From Dacryopinax spathularia (lineage: Eukaryota > Basidiomycota > Dacrymycetes > Dacrymycetales > Dacrymycetaceae): a stretch of 64,000 bases of DNA. The DNA lies in the NCBI GenBank assembly GCA_037974965.1, contig JBBPFI010000012.1:930001-994000 (forward strand). Reading direction: 5' to 3'. The translations under genes were made by a program, and so were the position numbers. Shown piece after piece: positions 12,265 to 23,779 of the stretch; position 1 is the first letter of the stretch; every line of letters begins with the position of its first letter. Below the pieces are notes generated by a model. The model ran no database searches. It worked only from the letters and a program-made list of their open reading frames with translations, and was not told where the DNA came from.

Positions 12265-13289
12265 TTAGGCAGAAACAGGCTTCCGAGCTATAAAGTCAAA
12301 TATCGGGATCCAGGCTTCATTCTGCTCGTACTCGTTCTCAAGGTCTTTCAAATACCGCTCCCACTCCTCGTCCGAGTAGCCAAAGTTGCTCCCTACCGGC
12401 TCGGTAAGCTATATGCCGATAAAAGAAAGACAACGCAGGATACGCACCAGATTTGAGCATACCGAGTCTCATGGCCCTCCACGCTCCTCGAATGACCTCG
12501 CGATCCTCCTTGTGCTCTTCCCCCGGCCCGAGGACCCAGCGTTTGTGGTTGACCTTCACGTCCTCGAACCCCACTTCCTTTAACCACCGCTCGATATTCT
12601 CCACAGCGGTAAAATCGATCCCTCTCTTCCTCTCAATCTCCCTCGCCAGCTCCGTCATCTTCTTCGAGTGGGGCAACCCATCGCTCTCGGGCATGATCCG
12701 TCCCTCCAGCTCTTCAAGCTTGACCCACCCTCCCGGCCTGAGCGCAGCGAAGATATTCCGGAGACAAGTGAGCCAGTCTTCGTCCCCGAATGCGGCGGTG
12801 AGAAAGCGTTGATGCACGAGGGAGTAGGTGTTGTGTGATGTGGGGGGGAGGGCGAGGATGTTGCCGGTGGTGAAATGGAGGTTTGGGGGAGGGGAGCGGG
12901 GGAAGAGCGTGGGGGTTATGTCGATGCAGTCTATCTCTACTGAGGGCGGTAGGGTGGGGGCGACGTCGAGAGCCCAGATGCCTGATCGCTTTCCGTCAGC
13001 TGGGTTGCTCTTTCAGGCTCTAGTGGGTGAGAGGCGTACCGGTTCCGGTACCAGAATCGAGCACCCGGTCACCCTCCCTCAACTTCACCTCATCAGGCAG
13101 CAGTTTCCCGTCAAACAACCTCTTCAACCTCTCATGTTGCTTGTTGAGTCTGCCCGAAGCCAGTCAACAACGGCCCCGCCCTCCAGGCAAAGAGAAAGGA
13201 AAAGCGCACCTCAACGCCTCAGGCTCATCAGAGATCAACGCATACTTCGTCCCGTTTGTCCCGTTCGTTCCGTTCGGATGAGCAGTCAT
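12265..13289 (-). CDS. LaeA/UMTA-type SAM-dependent methyltransferase, paralogue 2
   Basis: Four exons (13289-13210, 13149-13040, 12981-12448, 12392-12265) give 283 residues. Motif I is DRVLDSGTGTGIWALDVA, motif II is EIDCIDITP, then come HQRFLTAAFGDEDW, ALRPGGWVKLEELEG and a C-terminal GYSDEEWERYLKDLE. The N-terminus carries a short NGTNGTNGT repeat. It is co-oriented with paralogue 1, 348 bases upstream of it, and shares its intron positions, so it arose by tandem duplication. A general class I methyltransferase is certain; a regulatory role (LaeA-like) versus a tailoring role is not resolved. Confidence 0.85.
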
Positions 13290-14118
13290 CTCTTGCATTC
13301 AAACACGTAGATTCTTGCTGTCCAACACATCATCTGCAAGCTCCTTATATGTCCACCAACCACTGCTGGCCATAGCACCCATTCCAGATGATTCTCGGCC
13401 AAACAGCAGCGCCAAGGGATAATCCGAATCCCCGCTCCTCTCCCCTCCGAAGGGCGGTTTCGTGAGCAGCACATGGAGACGGGCGCTTGTGACCATCACC
13501 ATTCCGACCAAGCCATCCCGTCACCTGTGAGGAGGAGAGTTGAGCGCCGGGAGGAACTGTATTGCCGAGTGAGCGCGTGGGAGCGTGTGGGGAAGGTGGT
13601 TGATGCTGTGGGGAAGTTTCTAGGGCTGAGGAGGGGGACGACGTCATCGACCCTGACTTACTCCGGACTCCGGATCTCCGACAATGAGTTTGAGGTTGAG
13701 CCTTAGAGAGGCATGGATGATTAGGTTTATGGGTATACAACATCGACTCCCGGGTTGGCAGACGTACGTAAGACAAGGAACAGATGAGACTGACTGAACG
13801 GCACCGGTACAGTACAGCTACTACGAAGCGGAAGCGCGCGAGTCAGTATGCTACAGCACAGAAGCTCATCTTCGGTCGGTCGGTCGGGTATACACAGTCG
13901 CCCGGCAGCAAGGCCAGCCAGGAAGTAGCTGCACCGAGCCGCTGCTGTAGGACGCGAAGCAAGAAAGCAAAAGAGAAAGAAGAGAGACCGCTATATCACA
14001 CCAGTGTTTGTCCCCTCCCGCTGCTTGAGGAGCTCAAACGATCCCAAATCCCTCCCCTCTAAGCGTCATCACCCTCAAACGTCCATGCGATGTGAGGTAG
14101 CCAGGCGAGGCGAGGCGT
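13290..14118. other. Intergenic stretch upstream of methyltransferase 2
   Basis: About 830 bases between the methyltransferase start and the stop of the transcription factor gene. A minus-strand open frame (13345-13776) and a shorter plus-strand one overlap here, but neither has recognisable motifs. A (cggt)n run near 13874 is the only simple repeat. It probably contains the promoter of the methyltransferase and the 3' end of the regulator. Confidence 0.4.
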
Positions 14119-17064
14119 TCATCCCCTCCCCGGCCAAACATTCCCCGGACTAACGCCCCTCGTCACCCCCGGCTCAGGTACGATCGTCTTCTGCCCAAAC
14201 CTGTCCCTAAACTCCTGCGCTCCTTGCTCGTCCATCTGTCCCTGCATCCCAAACCCAGCACCAACGGTATTATCCATCGCGTAATCCTCCGGTTCTTGGT
14301 GATACACCGGCATGTAGGGATTATGGCCTTCCTGCTGCTGCTGCTGTTGTTGCTGTTGTTGAACCCAGTCGGGGACAAAGCCGCTCGTCATCCCCACGTT
14401 GTTCAGCGCAATTGTGGGTGCTTCAGCCCCCGGCTGAGAAGGGTCGTCCGGGCTGATAGACGGCGCATGCAAATTGGCAGTCATGTATTCGCTCATATAG
14501 TCCACCATCTCCATATTCGGCCCTGCCCAGCCCAGTTGGGCAGCAGTAGCGGGGAAAAGCGGTGCGTTCCCCGTAAGCGGCGTGTGGACTCCGCTCCCTA
14601 TAGGACTTGAAGAGATGGGCGAGTACTGAGGAGGGGAGAGGAGGTCGGGCGGGAAGGCGGTGAGCGTGCCCATGGCTAGGTTGAGGTTCGTGTTACCCGG
14701 CTCGAAGGTGGCCGGTTCTTGGGAAAAGATCGGTTGGCCGCCGTCCCCGTCTGCAGGGGGGGACATCTGGAACTGCGGTAGCACTGGCACCGCTATCCCC
14801 CCCGGGGGTATATGCGCTCCCCCAGCCGCACCAGGAGCAGGACCAACACCGGTGTTGGCAGAAGCGGCGTTTATCCCCAGACCCGTCATCCCCGCATTCA
14901 GGTTCCTCAACATCCCAGCCTCGGCAATCTCCACCGACGTAAAATACTTCCTCATCAACCGCCTCAACATGCCCGAAAACTGCCGCTGACCCTGCTCGTG
15001 CAGCAAGCGGAGGCACGTCCGGGCCTTCTCGACCCCTTCGTCCTTGCGCTTCTTGCTGAATTTGTGGAAGGCGACGGCGGAGTGGAGCCAGGTTATGCCG
15101 GTGGTTAGGACGATTTGGGAGAGTTGGGGCGTTAGGGGTAGGGGGGCGGGTACGAGCGGCTGGCCGGCGATAGGTCGAGCGAGGTGCGAGTCCCACGGTC
15201 CGAGGAGGTTCATTATCGCCCTTAAACTTGCGTCCGTGCGCGTGACCCCGGTCTCTTGAGCGAGCTGCTGCGTTATTTGCCTGTAGAATGGCCTATCGAG
15301 CAAGATCCGCAGCCAGTGATAGACCATATGTAGATGCCGGAGGGAAAGGGAAGCAGTCTCCATCGCCTTCGGCGTAGGCTTGAGCAAGTCCGGCTGATCG
15401 TTCAACCAGGAATCGAGCGCCAGCCGATGGGCATCAATAACCCCCATATCCTCGCACCTCTCCTGTCCATACACATCCGGCATAATGCGTGCCGCTATCC
15501 GCATCAGCTGGCACAGCGCGCGGAAGATGAGCGAAGGTTCGTGTGTCTCGTCCTCTGCCGGGGGGAGGGCGACCTCCGGGTTATCTTGGACAGCGGTGGT
15601 CCGCCCGACCCAGAGGTACCACAGTTTGTCCTGGATGTAGACTATCCAGTAGACCGTCGCGCGCAGCTGTTTTTCCTGTGGGGACATGCTCGCCCAAGCC
15701 ATATCCCTCTCCCCGCGCGCAAAGTCCAAATGGAGACCAAGAGACTGCATCATCCGCGCGGACATGCCGGCGTACTGCCATCCAATGTCGAATTCGCCCG
15801 CGTGGGCACAGTACTGCGCTAGCAGCCCAAGGCCGAGCACGTTGCCAATGCCCTGATGGGCGAAGATGGGCCCGATGTCCTGGGCCTGAGCGGCAAAGTT
15901 CTGGATGTTTGACCGGAGGATGCCCGCTTGAGGGGGGAGGAAGGCCAGGGCGTTCGCCATGAGGGCGTTGTAGAATGCGGGAGTGTTGAGCGGTTGTTGG
16001 TGCGGCATTGCTGCGGGTGGGGAGGAGGGCGAGAGGCCCCATTCGAGTAGATGCAGGGCCGCGTCGGCTAGGGGGAGGAGCTCCGTGCCCGAGAGGTGGA
16101 AGAAGTTTTGCACGGCGTGGACTTGGAGTTCGACGGGGACGGTGATGGATGACCAGCCGAGCTTGGGCACTTGTGGGTCGGGGATAGGCGGGGAGGAGGG
16201 CAATACGGGGGGAGGGGAGGTAGCCAAGTGGGCGAGCGGGGACGGGCCCGCGTAGGCGGTCAGAGAGCCCGACCGATCACGAACGAGCTTCTCGCCCATC
16301 CCTAGTAGCTCGGCGGCCTCTCCGTCCCCCGAGCCCTGCCGCTTCGCTTGGGGGATAACAATGCTCAGCCCCTTTGCCTCTCCCTGCCCACCAGCCGCCC
16401 CAGCCCCAGCCCCAGCAGTCCCCCCACTGCTCCCGCTCCCCCCGACAGAAGCAGCCACACCCTCCCCATAAAGACCCGCATTCTTCAGCCTCTCCTCAAG
16501 CGCCGCCACCTTCTGCTTCATACTCGCCAACTGCCGCGCCTCGACCTCGGCCCTCTTCTTCCAGTTCGCCGCGTCCCTCTCGAGGCTAGCGACGTACGCC
16601 TTGTTAGGCGTCTTGCGGTTGTCTTTGCTCGTCGTGGTGCATTTTAGCCCGGCGCGCTCGCACACGTTGCACGGCTGGTTGCCGTCACATTTCGTCTTCT
16701 TGGATTTACAGCTGTCGCACGCTTGCGAGACATGCTTGCCCCTTCGCCCATTAGCCGACGTGGCGGACGAAGCAGAGACACTCCGTCTCAGTGAGGCGCC
16801 TCCATCTCCCACTCCAAGCGAGTAAGACTGATCAGGCGAGATATCGCCCCCCGGAGAGTCTCCAGCACTGGAATGAGCATAGTACGACCCAGCATCGGAG
16901 GTGTTGGCACCCCAGCCGGAGCCGGAGCCCGTGGGGTGGTACGGAGATTGACCGGGGACGGTGAGCAGGTTCTCGTCGTATTGCGAGTTGGAGTTGAACG
17001 AGGAGGCGGTGGTGATCGAGGCTTGGGAGACGTGTCGGCTGTGGCCGGGGGAGGGGGAAGTCAT
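14119..17064 (-). CDS. Zn2Cys6 (Gal4-type) transcription factor with fungal-specific TF domain
   Basis: An uninterrupted 981-codon frame from ATG 17064. A Ser/Gly-rich N-terminus precedes the binuclear zinc cluster with cysteines at residues 116, 119, 126, 132, 135 and 142 (spacing C-2-C-6-C-5-C-2-C-6-C). A linker and a coiled coil of about residues 160-195 (EARQLASMKQKVAALEERL) follow, as in dimerising members. The central part (about residues 300-620) is the helical fungal transcription-factor regulatory domain, with PPQAGIL, AQYCAHAGEFDIGWQYAGMS and VYWIVYIQDKLWYLWVGR. The C-terminus is Pro/Gly/Asn-rich with a ten-residue polyglutamine tract. It is a nuclear DNA-binding regulator with unknown targets. 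Its position between methyltransferase paralogues makes it a candidate local regulator. Absence of introns is unusual for this region. Confidence 0.9.
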   Translation of the reverse strand: MTSPSPGHSRHVSQASITTASSFNSNSQYDENLLTVPGQSPYHPTGSGSGWGANTSDAGSYYAHSSAGDSPGGDISPDQSYSLGVGDGGASLRRSVSASSATSANGRRGKHVSQACDSCKSKKTKCDGNQPCNVCERAGLKCTTTSKDNRKTPNKAYVASLERDAANWKKRAEVEARQLASMKQKVAALEERLKNAGLYGEGVAASVGGSGSSGGTAGAGAGAAGGQGEAKGLSIVIPQAKRQGSGDGEAAELLGMGEKLVRDRSGSLTAYAGPSPLAHLATSPPPVLPSSPPIPDPQVPKLGWSSITVPVELQVHAVQNFFHLSGTELLPLADAALHLLEWGLSPSSPPAAMPHQQPLNTPAFYNALMANALAFLPPQAGILRSNIQNFAAQAQDIGPIFAHQGIGNVLGLGLLAQYCAHAGEFDIGWQYAGMSARMMQSLGLHLDFARGERDMAWASMSPQEKQLRATVYWIVYIQDKLWYLWVGRTTAVQDNPEVALPPAEDETHEPSLIFRALCQLMRIAARIMPDVYGQERCEDMGVIDAHRLALDSWLNDQPDLLKPTPKAMETASLSLRHLHMVYHWLRILLDRPFYRQITQQLAQETGVTRTDASLRAIMNLLGPWDSHLARPIAGQPLVPAPLPLTPQLSQIVLTTGITWLHSAVAFHKFSKKRKDEGVEKARTCLRLLHEQGQRQFSGMLRRLMRKYFTSVEIAEAGMLRNLNAGMTGLGINAASANTGVGPAPGAAGGAHIPPGGIAVPVLPQFQMSPPADGDGGQPIFSQEPATFEPGNTNLNLAMGTLTAFPPDLLSPPQYSPISSSPIGSGVHTPLTGNAPLFPATAAQLGWAGPNMEMVDYMSEYMTANLHAPSISPDDPSQPGAEAPTIALNNVGMTSGFVPDWVQQQQQQQQQQEGHNPYMPVYHQEPEDYAMDNTVGAGFGMQGQMDEQGAQEFRDRFGQKTIVPEPGVTRGVSPGNVWPGRG
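14332..14361. repeat. Polyglutamine-encoding trinucleotide repeat
   Basis: Thirty bases of mixed ctg/ttg triplets encode ten consecutive glutamines on the minus strand near the C-terminus of the Zn2Cys6 factor. The mixed CAG/CAA codons suggest an older, partly stabilised repeat. Confidence 0.85.
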
Positions 17065-19094
17065 CGTTGTTTTTCTTGCCTTGGTGTTGTTGTATGTGGC
17101 TATTGAGGTCGATGGAGTGGTGGTGGGGTGGGTGGGTGGCGAGGGTGGGAGTCAGTTGGTGGACTCAATGCCTTGGGCTCAGCGAGGTAAGCCGGCGTCT
17201 GAGATTGATATAGCTGGCTAGTAGATGGTCGTAGATGATCCCGAGTTGTTGTAACGAGCGCAGACAGAGACAAGGAGAGGAGTCAGGTCGGATGTGGGCG
17301 ATGTCTCGTCCCTTCAGAACAGGGCTGGAATGTATAGCCCCCGACTCACGCCCCTCTCCTCAAGATGAGCGTGAGGTGAGACGACGAGGTGACTCGAGCT
17401 GACGCGGGGCGTAAAGTAACAGCTCAGCCCGCTCGCTCCTGTCCCGTCGTCTTATATGCGCCTCCAAAGGCCCGGGAAAGCGAGTTAAGGAAGATGACGT
17501 CCTAAAGGCGCTGCTCTTTCCTACCTCTTTTGAGATATGGGTGGTAGCAGGAATGTGGGAGGAGGGGACAGCGAGCGTGTGTGGTTGTGTGGTGAGCCAG
17601 GGACGAGGGTCGGTGGCGCAGGGCGGTGTGACCGTCCATTTCCGGGAACAGGGGAGGCGGTGCAGTGGCGGTGAAGAAGGGGCGAAGGAGGCGGAAGGGG
17701 GTGCGGTATGCCCGGCATGTGGGCCGGTCAGGCCGGAGGTTGGTCTCTGCTACTAACAACTACCTACAGTGCCTACTAACTGCTACAACAATGGGAAGCG
17801 AGATGAGCAGCAATGAGAACAAAGCTGTGTCAACGACACCCAGCCCAAACGCGGCCGCAAAAGCCAACACAATAATGATGCGTCACCTCACCCAGGCCTT
17901 ACCTTTTCTTGCCCTGCAGCCAGTAGTGCCTCAAAGGCCAAAAATAGGCGCCTCTCCGGGAATGTGCAAACCCGAGCCCCTCCTTCCTCGTGCCACCACC
18001 TCCCCGGGTCAATCACAACATCATCCCACAGAGAGGAAAAGGTAGGTCCGCGTACCGCCAGTAGTCCTCGGCCGACGGACTTATGACTCGTATAAAGCCG
18101 CTTCCTTGCCTCGCTTGAAGAATGGGCCTAAACAGGATACGTGCGGCGAGCCTGGTTATATACCCCCCAACCCACAGGAAGGGAACCGTACAGCCTTATG
18201 AACCTCTGTTTTTTTCCCGGGGACTGGGCGCGCAGTATCGGGAGTGCACGCTCGCTTCTGCTGTTTTGGGGCATGCTGCACGCAGCTGTGGGTTGTGAGG
18301 CGAAGCGGTGCGCCCGTGGTTAGTGCTCGCTGGGTGTTTGTTTGGGCTGGGGATGATAAGATGGCCGGGAGTGCACTTCGCTTCCCTTGCTTGGCCAGCT
18401 CTGAGCTGTAGCCGTTCTTGCCTTCCCGGCTCGGACTCGCTCAGAAGACCGGCCCATCCTGGCCCATGCATGCTCTTTCCCCGAACTGAAGTAGGCAGCT
18501 GTGGAAAGCCAGTTTCCGAAGCCTGAGGTGTCACGCTTCGAGGTCAGGTCGACAGAGTCGATTTCCCGTCCCGAGCTCGGCGGCTTATCACATTTCCGTC
18601 TCCGTCTCGTACGATACCGGCTTGTCATTTTCGAGTTCGGCAGAGGGTAGACAAGTTCCTCTCGAGTCTCACAAAAACCGTGATGTCACCCCCGGGACAA
18701 ACGCCCAAACGGGACACGTGTGAGAGTAGATGTAGGTCTTATTTTCCCGCGGCTGGCTTTCGGTATCCTGTATGCTGCTCCGCGTCGCTCATCATCCTTC
18801 GGTGACATCGCCGCTCGAACCAACTTAGGCTCGTGACGGCTACGTCGGAATAGGAAATATGCAAACACGGAGATTCTGCATATTTTGCTCGGGAAACAGT
18901 CATACTGCCGCCTGGGCGCAAGGACGAGCCGGGCTCTCCGGACGTGAGTAGAGCGATCTGTCCGGCAAGTAGAGGCGTTATGCAAGCACCGGCTGGCGAC
19001 CGATGATTGGAGCTCTCGTGTAAACCGACTTTTTGTGCTGTACTTCGCCTATCCCATACGAGCGTGCTACAGCTCTGCAAACCTGTTGTCCAGC
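17065..19094. other. Intergenic stretch of about 2 kb
   Basis: Lies between the start of the Zn2Cys6 gene and the stop of methyltransferase 3. Short open frames overlap on both strands but none shows a known motif or a plausible exon chain. The first 400 bases upstream of 17064 should hold the regulator's promoter. No RNA gene or repeat recognised. Confidence 0.4.
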
Positions 19095-20077
19095 TCATGG
19101 CTTGCGAGCCAGGACGATGCGCATCTCCCACCCTACTTCGTTCGCCTCCGACTCCTTCCGTGCGTCACTTAACATCCGCTCGAACGCTTCATCGGACATC
19201 TCCAGTTGCGTCCCTACCAAACATATCAGCCCCTCATCCTCCAAATCTTCCATAGAGGGGAAATGGGTAACCCGGGGTGGGCGCACCTTTAACAGCCCCT
19301 CGGGAATGCCTCCAAAACGCCTCAAAATTCACCCTCATCCCCTCCGCTCCCACCCCCGGCCCAAGCGGAAGTACCCGTCTCTCCTCTCTCACTTCCTTCC
19401 ACCCTCTTTCGCGCAGCATGGAAGCAAGTCTCTCAGCGACGTTCAAGTCCACTCCTCTTTGTTTAGCGAACGCCAGTGCGTACCGCAGGATCCGATAATT
19501 TGCCGGAAGCGTTTCGGGTGAAGCGCTAGGTGGGTGGAGGGTGGCGCTAAACTCCTCTAGAACGACCCACCCTCCAGGCTTCGACACTCTCCACAGCTCC
19601 GTCAGTACCGCAGCCCAGTCCGGGAGGGAGAGAGCGCTGGTGATGTATCGCTGGTGGATCGCTTTGAACAGGCCTGCCCAGCTTGGGGGAAGGGAGAGGA
19701 CGGATTGTTGCTCGAAAGTTATATTCTGAGGAGGGTTGGGGGGGAAGAACCGGGGGTTGATGTCGATCCCCGTTAATCTCACATCAGGCCGATCAGCAGC
19801 GAGCGCGAGTGCCCAGGCGCCTGAATCCGTATGAATATCATCCTCCCTCGGAGTACCCTTCACCAGCGAGAGGGGAAGACGCACCTGTCCCGGTTGCGGA
19901 GTCGAGCACTTCGTCCCCTTCCTGTAGCGCGATCGGAGCCGGCAGGAGGGGACCGATGATGGCTTGCATCATCTCCTGCTGTCTGTCAAGCCTGCGCTGC
20001 TCTCGGGTGCCTTCGTGCAGGAGCGCATATTTTGGTTGCTGCGGGTTCGACTCACTGGGCGGGGTCGAATCAGACAT
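19095..20077 (-). CDS. LaeA/UMTA-type SAM-dependent methyltransferase, paralogue 3
   Basis: Three exons (20077-19885, 19820-19287, 19213-19095) give 281 residues. Motif I is DEVLDSATGTGAWALALA (intron in the glycine loop as in the two paralogues at 10.9-13.3 kb), then RLTGIDINPRFF, the HQRYITSALSLPDW block and SKPGGWVVLEEF. The second exon is 534 bases, the same as the matching exon of paralogue 2, and the last intron sits at the equivalent place, so common ancestry is clear. It lacks the first intron of the other two. An in-frame ATG further upstream exists, but I chose 20077 because MSDSTPP leads straight into the conserved KYALL segment. Confidence 0.85.
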
Positions 20078-23000
20078 CGTTGTGAGCTTTCCTAGGTAGC
20101 CGAGAGCAGGAAGCAAGGGCAGAATGCAGAGATTAGAATACCGCAAGTCGATCAATACAGCCCGCAAAGAAGGCCGGACGAGCACAAAGAAGAAGTCGCC
20201 ATACGCATTAATCCAGATCCAAATAGGATAATCGCTGATCAGATAACGCCGCACTAGCTGCTGGGAGAAGCTTCGCCGCGCTAAACCAGACCAGTATCGT
20301 GATGCTATTGCATCCGATGTTTGACAATGATATCTCTGTGAGACATCGATAGTCTAACAATGGGTCGCGCGGCTGGGGAAGCCGGGCGGTTGCAAATTGC
20401 GACATGGGTCGGCGTTAGCTGATGATGGAGCTGTGGTGTCTCCTAGCGAGACAGCCAGATCAAAGCACATATAGTATCAAAAGGTGATATATCTCGTAAG
20501 TTGATCCAGATGGGGTGATTGAAATTGAAAGCACGCAGGTTTCGCTGCTTCCACGCCGTGCAGCCGGCGATCCAGGACGAATCTTGCAGAGGTGCAGGGC
20601 AACGTATCGTCCGCATTGACCGAGCAGTCCCGAAGGGTGAAACTATCTGAGCTGGTCACGATCTACAGATATCAGAACAACAGTGATGAGAGTTGAGAGC
20701 AAGCTGCGAATCGTTACGATTTGTCTCTTCCAGCCCAACACTATCAGAAAATATGCTTCCGTCAGAAAGCCTTTTTGGGGGATTTTCGTCGGCCAGCTGC
20801 AGACCAATTTCCCTCTCTCTGAACCTCGGACCAAGTGCAATTTTCGACCAACCCGTTATTGAGGTATCCCATAACTGCTTATCTTCCACAGTCTCTAGCT
20901 TGAGGCTCACTGTTGCAACGTGTAGACGGGCACTTCCGGGCTCCGGCGAAGAAGTTCAGGTCGAAATTTGCACTACGACACGATTACGGCTCAACGGCGG
21001 GGGCCATACTTTCTCCCCCGATTTTCTGTCACATCCTTGAGGCAACATTCCTTTCTAGTGCTTCTGGGAGGAACCGAGTACCTATCTCTGGTCCGTTACC
21101 GACACCTGGCGACCGATTCGTCTTCTCTTTTCCTTGTCAACACGCCGCGCAGGAACTGCCGCTGACGCGAGTTCCCGTACTTCGAGCGGCGGATCAACGC
21201 GGGACGTCACGGCTTCCGGATGAAGTCTCTGGTCTTCTTGCACTTCAACATCTCTCGGTGGACGCTTGCCGCATTCTTGCATGCGTAGGCAAGCAGGAGA
21301 AAGCGCGCTTTGCCGACGATCTGTAAAGGACACACCTCTCAGCCATGAACACCATCAATATTCCCTTCGATGCAATGCACGGCGTATAATCATTCGCTGC
21401 TCCCAGGCCCGCAATATGCTTTCGACACCACGTTTCTGCAGCTCAACTGGTGCGAGGTGGGCTAGCTGCAGGAAATCCAGTCTCGTGTCGGTCGACATGT
21501 TGACATTCCATGCGATCGGGAGATGACTTCAGCATCAGGAACCATCGGCGGAATCCACGCCGCAGCGGCGGTTTTTGAGATAGAAGCTGTTGGAAGAGAA
21601 GCTGCTGTCTGAAGCCGAGTCTCCGAAACGCTTCTCAAGGGTTCAGAGAATCGGCACGTCCTGAAACGGCAGTTATCGCGATTTCAGTGACATGCAACCA
21701 TTGTTTCCGTGCTACGCTGCTTCACTCGAGTATTCAGGAATCTTCCAACATGTTTGCATCGTCTACCGCTGAAGACCACTTCTTCCTGCAACGCGACCTC
21801 GCGACCCTAGCTACCCTGCGAGCGGTATCTTAACTTCGTCACTACTTGCCGCATTCCGATCGTTTCGGGCTACGTGCACCTTGCTCGCCTGCGATGTCTG
21901 CTCCGTTGAAGGCGGGCGCCGTTCCGATTCTGGAGCACCTACCTCAAGGATGTCGATCGATGCTATCCGCTATACGAAAACCGTTCTTGAGGCTCACTAA
22001 CTGCAACGTCGGATATCATATCGACACCACCCAGCATTTGGTTGTCCCATGGGAAAGGGAATCTAGCCTGATGGGGCCCTTGTGTCCGAAAACGGACGGA
22101 TGGATGCATGCCTCGCCTCTGCCTTGGAAGTTGTCGACAAGGGGTCCTGCTCCTTGCGCCTCGTTGCCTACCACGAGGCGTCCTTGTATGGCTACACTGT
22201 TATTCATTTCCTCTTATCCGGGCGTCCGGCCGCATCGCGATCCATGGGAAGACTGGAAGACCTCCACACGCACTTCGAGAAGGTATCCTCGCCACGATAT
22301 CCGAATTTGGGTCAAAGTGGACACGCCGGAAATGGCTGCCTACTGCCTTGAGCGTTATCGATAACCGGCCTCAAGGTGCAAGCAATCCACCAGAGGTATT
22401 GGCCAAGTCTTCCAAGTGCATATTTGATGTCGATAGACTGGATACCGCTACCCAGTGCCTCATGGAGCATTCGCTTCCTTCGCGCTATCGAGGTTATCGA
22501 TGGTGGAGACTAACGCATGAAAGCGGCGGAGCGACATTCCAGCTTACGAAAATCACCCGGACCGTTCACCTCGGGACGCCCGTCATTTTCGCTTAAGTAT
22601 GCCTTCTGGCTCCTGCCTTTCTCACCATCCACCATGCTTACGTGGTTTCCGATAACGACCTTTGATTGGCTACCCTACTTCACAAGTGCCCGGCGCTGTT
22701 GTACCGGGATAACACACTTGCATGCGGCGCAGGGACGGAAGTTCTCCCAAGTCGGCAGAGCTGGTGATCGCTGTACCCTGGAGCCTGCCTTGCGCCCCAG
22801 CAGTGCTCCAGATTGCGCAAGCCGCAGTGTCGATCAATCTAAGCCCATACCACCTTCTTAGCCCAATTGTCGGCCTTTCTACCGTAACTTCCTAATTCGT
22901 ACAGGTCATCAGGACATCGGATAGGTCATCCCAGCGAAACACTCCTCCCTTCGGGCGGTAAACGCGAGTCCTGGCGGTCACAGAGCGGGGCGGAGTTTGA

Positions 23001-23779
23001 ACGATGCTCGGCCCGCTCGCCGCTGCCATCCCTTCATACGGCCGAAGGGCGGGCCCATTGTTCTTAACCTAGCGTGCTTATTGCCGCCGCTTTGAGCGCC
23101 ATTGTCCAAGGGGCTAAGCTTATCCTCCCTCGGCCGCCATTGGTCCAGGACCTGCTCCGTGGGTGGGCCGGAGTAGTTTCCACTCTAAAGCCGTTGAATT
23201 ACTTACAAACGACCGCCTCCAATCTCGGCAGGTACGCCTCCCACAAATTTTCACAGTATCGCGACTATCAGAATCTCGAATATCTGACTGCACCGCCCAT
23301 CGCGCTTCTTTTGTAGGGCCCCGAACCGCCGGCTAACCGGCATTGATTAATTCCAGAACCTCGGCCGTCACCTTACAATCGTGCGCACACCGCATGCATG
23401 CATTCCCCTTCTGTGCTCCCGGATTGTGTCAGGTTTGCCATGCCTCGGCACCATACAACAACTTCTCAACAACCCCTCCTTCGCTCTTGGAACCGACCTG
23501 TACGTGAATCCGACACCGTTGGATGACAGCCGTCCGGCACGTCAGCATATTCGCTCTTTGATGTACGCACCGATACCGCCCGCCCGCCCGGACAACGCTT
23601 GGGTACAAAAGCGGACAGAATCCCCCATTCCTTTCCCAGGCACTGCTCGATTCGTCTCATTTCCCCCTTGGTCTGGTCGCAGTAACCCTGCACTCTGTTG
23701 TACTCTCACCGTCGCCGCAGCCTTGTAGCCTTCATAACCCCCCTGCAGTGCTCCTCGCTATACCCACATAAGACTCAAG
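20078..23779. other. 3.7-kb stretch with no recognised gene
   Basis: Open frames of 80-170 codons occur on both strands (for example 20913-21326, 21846-22364 and 22108-22596 plus; 20656-20910 minus), but they overlap each other and contain no motif I know. None links into a splice-consistent chain. Codon composition looks unlike the neighbouring genes. It could be diverged mobile-element or pseudogene sequence, but I see no terminal repeats or protein remnants to prove it. The last 80 bases should contain the promoter of the UbiA gene. Confidence 0.4.

Noticed and set aside
13345-13776. Minus-strand frame upstream of methyltransferase 2
   Set aside because: Considered as an extra exon or a small gene, but no donor or acceptor gives a sensible continuation and the methyltransferase start at 13289 is well supported.
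20656-20910. Minus-strand 84-codon frame (KLETVEDKQLWDTSITGWSK)
   Set aside because: Looks faintly protein-like but has no continuation, no splice partners and no recognised family.
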